Shown here: positions 41,612 to 44,714 of the stretch, piece after piece | How positions within the stretch are numbered: the first letter of the stretch is position 1 | Layout: every line of letters begins with the position of its first letter | Source: [Candidatus Thermochlorobacteriaceae] bacterium GBChlB | GTDB lineage: Bacteria; Bacteroidota; Chlorobiia; Chlorobiales; Thermochlorobacteraceae | Reading direction: 5' to 3' | Assembly: GCA_000724175.1 (NCBI GenBank) | Contig: JPGV01000044.1 | Span: 1 to 44,714, forward strand | Length of the DNA stretch: 44,714 bases | Made by a program: the position numbers and the translations under genes | The notes under the pieces: generated by a model | What the model was told of the DNA's origin: nothing | The model's database searches: none | Seen by the model: the letters and a program-made list of their open reading frames with translations, nothing else

Positions 41612-42358
41612 CTATCGGCTGCGACGTTTAGCCGAGAGAAGCGCCCGAACTGTTGCCAAATCCTCGGGCGTATCAACGGCGCGCGACTCATGTTTCGTGA
41701 TGACACATTTCATTCGGTAGCCGTATTCCAAAAGCCGCAGTTGCTCTAAGCTTTCGGCTTTCTCCAACATCGTCGGGCGCAGCGATGCAAACTCCAACAA
41801 AGTGTTGCGACGATAAACATACAGCCCGATGTGTTTGTAAAAGGTTGTCTTTGCATCGGTGTTGCGCTGAAACGGAATCGGGCTGCGCGAGAAGTAAAGC
41901 GCAAAGCGTTCTCGGTCGAGCGCAACTTTGACGACGTTGGGGTTTTTCAACATCTCGTCGATGCCCGTCGTGATTGGCTTCACGAGCGTCGAGCAGTTAG
42001 CACGTTTGTCGTTCAGAAGCGGCTCAATGGCTTGGTCAATCATGGCAGGGCGAATAAGTGGCTCGTCGCCTTGCAGATTGACGAAGACATCGCCGCGTAA
42101 CTGTTTTGCTGCAAACGCCACGCGGTCGGAGCCGCTTTTAAGCGAGGCGGGCGTCAGCATCGTTTTGCAGTCAAAGGGCGCGAGTGCGTCCATGATTTTT
42201 TTATCGTCGGCGGCAACGATAACATCGGTTGCAAGTTGGGATTTTTTTGCCTGCTGGTAGGTGCGGGCAACGAGCGGAAGTCCGTCAAGGTCGGCGAGCA
42301 TTTTTTCAGGCAAGCGCGTCGAGTGTAATCGGGCGGGAATGACAATGATGATTCTCAT
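41612..42358 (-). CDS. kdsB: 3-deoxy-manno-octulosonate cytidylyltransferase
   Basis: Activates Kdo to CMP-Kdo for lipid A core synthesis. The 248-residue protein has PARLHSTRLPEKMLADLDGLPLV (8-30), DKKIMDAL, the metal-binding NLQGDEPLI (94-102, Asp98), and YFSRSPIPF with HIGLYVYRRNTLLEF. The usual KdsB tail (LEQLRLLEYGYRM and DTPEDLATV) is intact. The ATG overlaps the upstream dtd stop (ATGA), so the two are coupled. With FabZ/LpxC this confirms a lipopolysaccharide-bearing cell. Confidence 0.95.
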   Translation of the reverse strand: MRIIIVIPARLHSTRLPEKMLADLDGLPLVARTYQQAKKSQLATDVIVAADDKKIMDALAPFDCKTMLTPASLKSGSDRVAFAAKQLRGDVFVNLQGDEPLIRPAMIDQAIEPLLNDKRANCSTLVKPITTGIDEMLKNPNVVKVALDRERFALYFSRSPIPFQRNTDAKTTFYKHIGLYVYRRNTLLEFASLRPTMLEKAESLEQLRLLEYGYRMKCVITKHESRAVDTPEDLATVRALLSAKRRSR

Positions 42359-42807
42359 TTGAGCGCATTTGGCGATTCAAGCATCAGCGTAATCGGGCCA
42401 TCGTTGATGAGTTCGACTTGCATTTGCGCGGCGAAGCGTCCCGTTTGAATGTTGAGCGATGACTGCCGAAGTTTTTCAACGAATTGGTTGTAGAGCGGCT
42501 CGGCGATTTCGGGTTGAGCCGCATCAGTGAAACTTGGTCGATTGCCTTTTCGAGCATCGCCGTAAAGCGTGAATTGCGAGACTGCCAAAATGCCCCCTTG
42601 CACATCTAAAACAGAACGGTTCATTTTTCCAGCGCCGTCCTCGAAGACACGTAGGTTAAGAACTTTACTCGACATCCACTCGAGGTCAGAGACGCCATCG
42701 TTTGGCGCAATGCCCACGAAGAGAAGCAGCCCTTGCTCGATGTTTCCGATAATCGCACCGTCGACTTCCACAGAGGCATGGCGAACTCGTTGAACTAAAA
42801 CGCGCAT
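42355..42807 (-). CDS. dtd: D-aminoacyl-tRNA deacylase
   Basis: A 150-residue enzyme that removes D-amino acids wrongly attached to tRNA. MRVLVQRVRHASVEVDG is the N-terminus; SQFTLYGDARKGNRPSF (77-93) carries the active-site motif, and NDGPITLMLES (about 135-145) holds the Gly-Pro motif that grips the substrate. The length is normal. It overlaps kdsB by 4 bases. Confidence 0.95.
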   Translation of the reverse strand: MRVLVQRVRHASVEVDGAIIGNIEQGLLLFVGIAPNDGVSDLEWMSSKVLNLRVFEDGAGKMNRSVLDVQGGILAVSQFTLYGDARKGNRPSFTDAAQPEIAEPLYNQFVEKLRQSSLNIQTGRFAAQMQVELINDGPITLMLESPNALK

Positions 42808-42909
42808 TTGTTACTCATGCAGGCTTGATGTGCATGTCAATGGATGTTTGGTCGCATCGTTGCTTATTGAAGCAACGATGGTTGTGTCGCAGAGCAGCTA
42901 TGTGCTTGT

Positions 42910-43197
42910 CTATTCAATAGTAAAGCCGCCGTTATTACAGAAGGCGATGAACTGTTGCAAGTGAAGTTTCTCGGAGGCCGATTGTTTGGGAAGCGCACGG
43001 CGCAGCGCGTCGGCAAGGCTGGCAGCGTCGCGTTGAGAAATTGAACTGCCACCCGATGAAAAGTAAATTCGTTCCCACGGCGCGTCAGGCGCATCGAGCG
43101 GTGTCCACCCGTAGTCTTTGGCGAGCAGCAGCGTTTCTTCCCACTGATGATTTGAAAAGTAAAATCGCCCCGATGCGCTGACAAGGTCTATCGCCAT
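42910..43197 (-). CDS. Hypothetical protein (95 residues)
   Basis: A small protein: MAIDLVSASGRFYFSNHQWE at the start, LLLAKDYGWTP in the middle, then SSGGSSISQRDAASLADALRRALP and FIAFCNNGGFTIE at the end. It reads like a folded alpha/beta domain. GGAGG is present upstream (about 12 bases before the ATG), which supports the gene. No family recognised. It lies between dtd and the MORN protein, all on the minus strand, with gaps of 102 and 33 bases. Confidence 0.75.
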   Translation of the reverse strand: MAIDLVSASGRFYFSNHQWEETLLLAKDYGWTPLDAPDAPWERIYFSSGGSSISQRDAASLADALRRALPKQSASEKLHLQQFIAFCNNGGFTIE

Positions 43198-43230
43198 ACA
43201 CCCGCATCCTCCGCTTCCTAACGATCAAAT

Positions 43231-44055
43231 TTACTTCTTATTTTCACGACGGATAATTTCGCGCTCGTCGAGTTCCTCAATGAGCTTCCCTTGTGCGTCG
43301 TAAAATTTTTTGCCGACCTTGCGGTTATTCTTCCAAAGGGTGATTTCAACGAGCGTGCCTTTTTCGGAGTAAACTTTTTCTTCGCCGTTGAGTTTGCCAT
43401 CTTTGAAGAGTTTCCAAGTTGCCATTTTGCCGTCAGGATAATAGCTCTTGAACTCGCCGTCAATGGCGCCATCGGTATAATGGCATTCCGATTCCAACCC
43501 GCCATTTTCAAAATAGACTTTGCGCACGCCGTGCAGTTGTCCGTCGGTGTTGCTGGGTGTTTCTTCCTTGATTCTGCCGTTTGGATAATAGGTAAAGACT
43601 TTGAGCGGCGAGGCAAGCGTGTCTGCGTTGTAAATGGCTTCGGTTTGAAGTTTGCCGTTTTCGTAGAACTCGCGCGTCAATCCTTGACGCAGCCCATTGG
43701 CAAAACGTGTCTCGGCCCTGAGTTGCCCGTTCTCAAAATACTCGCGGCGCACACTGTCGAGTTTGCCATTGCGATAGTATTCTTCAGCTTGAAGCATGCC
43801 GCGCTCAACATTCGGGTCTTTCGCTTGGAAATAGACACGCATCATGCTGTTCGATTCGTCGCCTATCAGCTCGGCGCGAATTTGCTTCTGATTCGGATAA
43901 AAAAGTCGCTTAATGAGTGTTTGCGGAATGGCATTGGAGACGGTGTTTGTGGGAGCCGATTTAGCTGCGTCGTTCTTCGTCAGCCCTTGCCCAAAAACAC
44001 ACACGGGTGAACACAATATCATGACGATGGCAAGTCGCTGCATCTTCGGTATCAT
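43231..44055 (-). CDS. YwqK-like protein with MORN-2 repeats, exported
   Basis: A 274-residue protein. MIPKMQRLAIVMILCSPVCVFG is a signal peptide (an ATG at 44043 is an alternative start). The mature part consists of about seven repeats of the MORN-2 type with the core YxNGKL or YENGQL, for example YYRNGKLDSVRREYFENGQL and YYPNGRIKEETPSNTDGQLHG, and KVYSEKGTLVEITLWKNNRK. Such proteins are named antitoxins in databases without strong proof. A role in the envelope is more plausible here because of the signal peptide. It lies next to gatC. Confidence 0.88.
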   Translation of the reverse strand: MIPKMQRLAIVMILCSPVCVFGQGLTKNDAAKSAPTNTVSNAIPQTLIKRLFYPNQKQIRAELIGDESNSMMRVYFQAKDPNVERGMLQAEEYYRNGKLDSVRREYFENGQLRAETRFANGLRQGLTREFYENGKLQTEAIYNADTLASPLKVFTYYPNGRIKEETPSNTDGQLHGVRKVYFENGGLESECHYTDGAIDGEFKSYYPDGKMATWKLFKDGKLNGEEKVYSEKGTLVEITLWKNNRKVGKKFYDAQGKLIEELDEREIIRRENKK

Positions 44056-44063
44056 TTTAGGGT

Positions 44064-44354
44064 TTATGATGAAATCACTTTTGGCACTTTGAAAAACCGG
44101 TCTTGACTGTCGGGCGCATTTGAAAGTGCCTCGTCGTTTGAAATAGATGGACGAATCACATCGTCGCGCAAGACATTCACGCGCTCATTCATATTGTCGA
44201 GCGGTTCAATCGTGCTGGTATCCAACTCGTTGAGTTTATTGATATATGTCAGAATACTGTTAAGCTCCGCCGTCAGTCGCTCTTTTTCTGCGTCAGGGAA
44301 CGACAGGCGCGCCAGCGTTGCAATATATTCCACGTCTTTTATTGAGACCGACAT
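44064..44354 (-). CDS. gatC: Aspartyl/glutamyl-tRNA amidotransferase subunit C
   Basis: Small subunit of the GatCAB complex that converts Asp/Glu on tRNA to Asn/Gln. The start at 44354 (MSVSIKDVEYIATLARLSFP) gives 96 residues; the TTG at 44366 is unlikely. VEYIATLARLSFPDAEKERL, IEPLDNMNERVNVLRDD and the C-terminal PDSQDRFFKVPKVI are the family hallmarks. gatA and gatB are not adjacent. The YwqK-like gene starts 8 bases downstream. Confidence 0.95.
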   Translation of the reverse strand: MSVSIKDVEYIATLARLSFPDAEKERLTAELNSILTYINKLNELDTSTIEPLDNMNERVNVLRDDVIRPSISNDEALSNAPDSQDRFFKVPKVISS

Positions 44355-44366
44355 AAATATCACCAA

Positions 44367-44599
44367 AAAGTGTAATCGCTAAATTTACGATAAAACTTTC
44401 AGATTGCGATACACGAAACGTTTCTAACCAGCGTTCATATCGCTGGTCGTATATCCCACTTGTGTTTTAATTTCACGACATCGAATGGTCGTCATCCCGA
44501 GCGGTAGCGAGGAATCCAGCGTGGATGCTTCACTTCGTTCAGCGTGACAGGGTTGGGCTACGGCGAGCACCGTGCTGGGTCAATCCGCAATGTCTGTGG
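44367..44599. other. Intergenic region with a REP-like palindrome
   Basis: The stretch before gatC on the minus strand contains the repeat at 44491-44550 and no gene. The part 44367-44490 shows no clear motif. Confidence 0.5.
44491..44550. repeat. REP-like imperfect palindrome
   Basis: Left arm GTCATCCCGAGCGG and on to GAGGAATCC (44491-44517) pairs imperfectly with the right arm, whose reverse complement reads GTCACGCTGAACGAAGTG and on to CATCC. The pattern GTCATCC-GAGC-GAGGAATC / GTCACGCTGAACGAAGTGAAG is known from many repetitive extragenic palindromes in bacteria. It is probably one copy of a genome-wide family. Confidence 0.7.
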
Positions 44600-44714
44600 C
44601 TAATTTATGCTCGAGCCATACGACAGGTAGAGCATTGTGATAGTCTCGGTGAGTGGCCTTTCATTCTCGCTAAGGCCTCCTTCATTTTTTTCATCCAACA
44701 CGACTTCGCCGTTC
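44600..44714 (-). CDS. C-terminal end of an unidentified protein, truncated by the window edge
   Basis: The minus strand is open from base 44713 to the TAG at 44600-44602 and encodes 37 residues, NGEVVLDEKNEGGLSENERP and on to LYLSYGSSIN. Composition and codon use look like the end of a real gene, but no start lies inside the window, and no family can be named. It lies upstream of gatC on the same strand, with the REP-like repeat between. Confidence 0.35.
   Translation of the reverse strand, partial: NGEVVLDEKNEGGLSENERPLTETITMLYLSYGSSIN

Noticed and set aside
43291-44010. Plus-strand frame of 239 residues opposite the MORN-repeat gene
   Set aside because: The minus-strand reading has a signal peptide and regular repeats; the plus-strand reading has none.
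1-44714. tRNA, rRNA, CRISPR arrays, prophage or transposase genes
   Set aside because: None was recognised by eye on either strand. A dedicated search (tRNA covariance model, repeat finder) would be needed to exclude small RNA genes fully.

Overview
The window is a densely packed bacterial chromosome segment (about 44 protein genes, no rRNA or tRNA seen, no CRISPR, no insertion sequence with a transposase). The gene set points to a phototrophic member of the Bacteroidota-Chlorobiota lineage, most likely a Chloroherpeton- or Thermochlorobacter-like Chlorobiota. The main evidence is a chlorophyllide reductase subunit Y gene (bacteriochlorophyll synthesis), the C-terminal FabZ part of an apparent LpxC-FabZ fusion, a Bat (aerotolerance) operon, a GET3/ArsA-type ATPase with an HSP20-like tail, an HU/SPOR fusion protein and a DUF5117/DUF4953 zinc metalloprotease. 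Lipid A and Kdo genes (fabZ part, kdsB) indicate a Gram-negative envelope. The species cannot be fixed from the sequence alone.

Layout. 1-5.1 kb: lpxC/fabZ end and dusB, then an amino-acid permease and an ABC-F ATPase. 5.1-10.3 kb: a mostly minus-strand group with a tandem universal stress protein, holA, an NADP-binding reductase and an aldo/keto reductase, then a divergent HxlR regulator and an orphan nucleoside-type ABC permease. 10.3-17.3 kb: DHH phosphoesterase, DUF2071 protein, uvrD/pcrA, an outer-membrane-type protein and an ArsA ATPase whose leader holds a terminator-like hairpin and operator-like repeats. 17.5-25.3 kb: mnmA, a two-receiver response regulator whose second receiver lacks the phospho-acceptor Asp, xseA, a HU-TM-SPOR protein followed by bchY, and a methyltransferase. 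25.3-32.8 kb: a minus-strand operon batB-batC-proC-batD-batE-TPR histidine kinase. The kinase gene carries an in-frame palindromic repeat inside its ATPase domain. 33.0-41.4 kb: plus-strand genes for a metalloprotease, a small Lys-rich protein, ppa, a ferredoxin, two peroxiredoxins, rpmB, rnhA, an unknown membrane protein and a quinone reductase, ended by a strong terminator. 41.6-44.7 kb: minus-strand kdsB-dtd, a hypothetical, a YwqK/MORN protein, gatC, a REP-like palindrome and the C-terminus of a gene running off the edge.

Functional themes. Housekeeping (translation, replication, repair) is mixed with genes suited to a phototroph that meets oxygen: the Bat operon, two peroxiredoxins (one a probable lipoprotein), a universal stress protein and a quinone reductase. 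No single unmistakable new defence or biosynthetic system is visible. The most unusual items are the in-frame palindrome in the kinase, the ArsA leader, the degenerate second receiver, proC lodged in the Bat operon, and the HU-SPOR gene just upstream of bchY.
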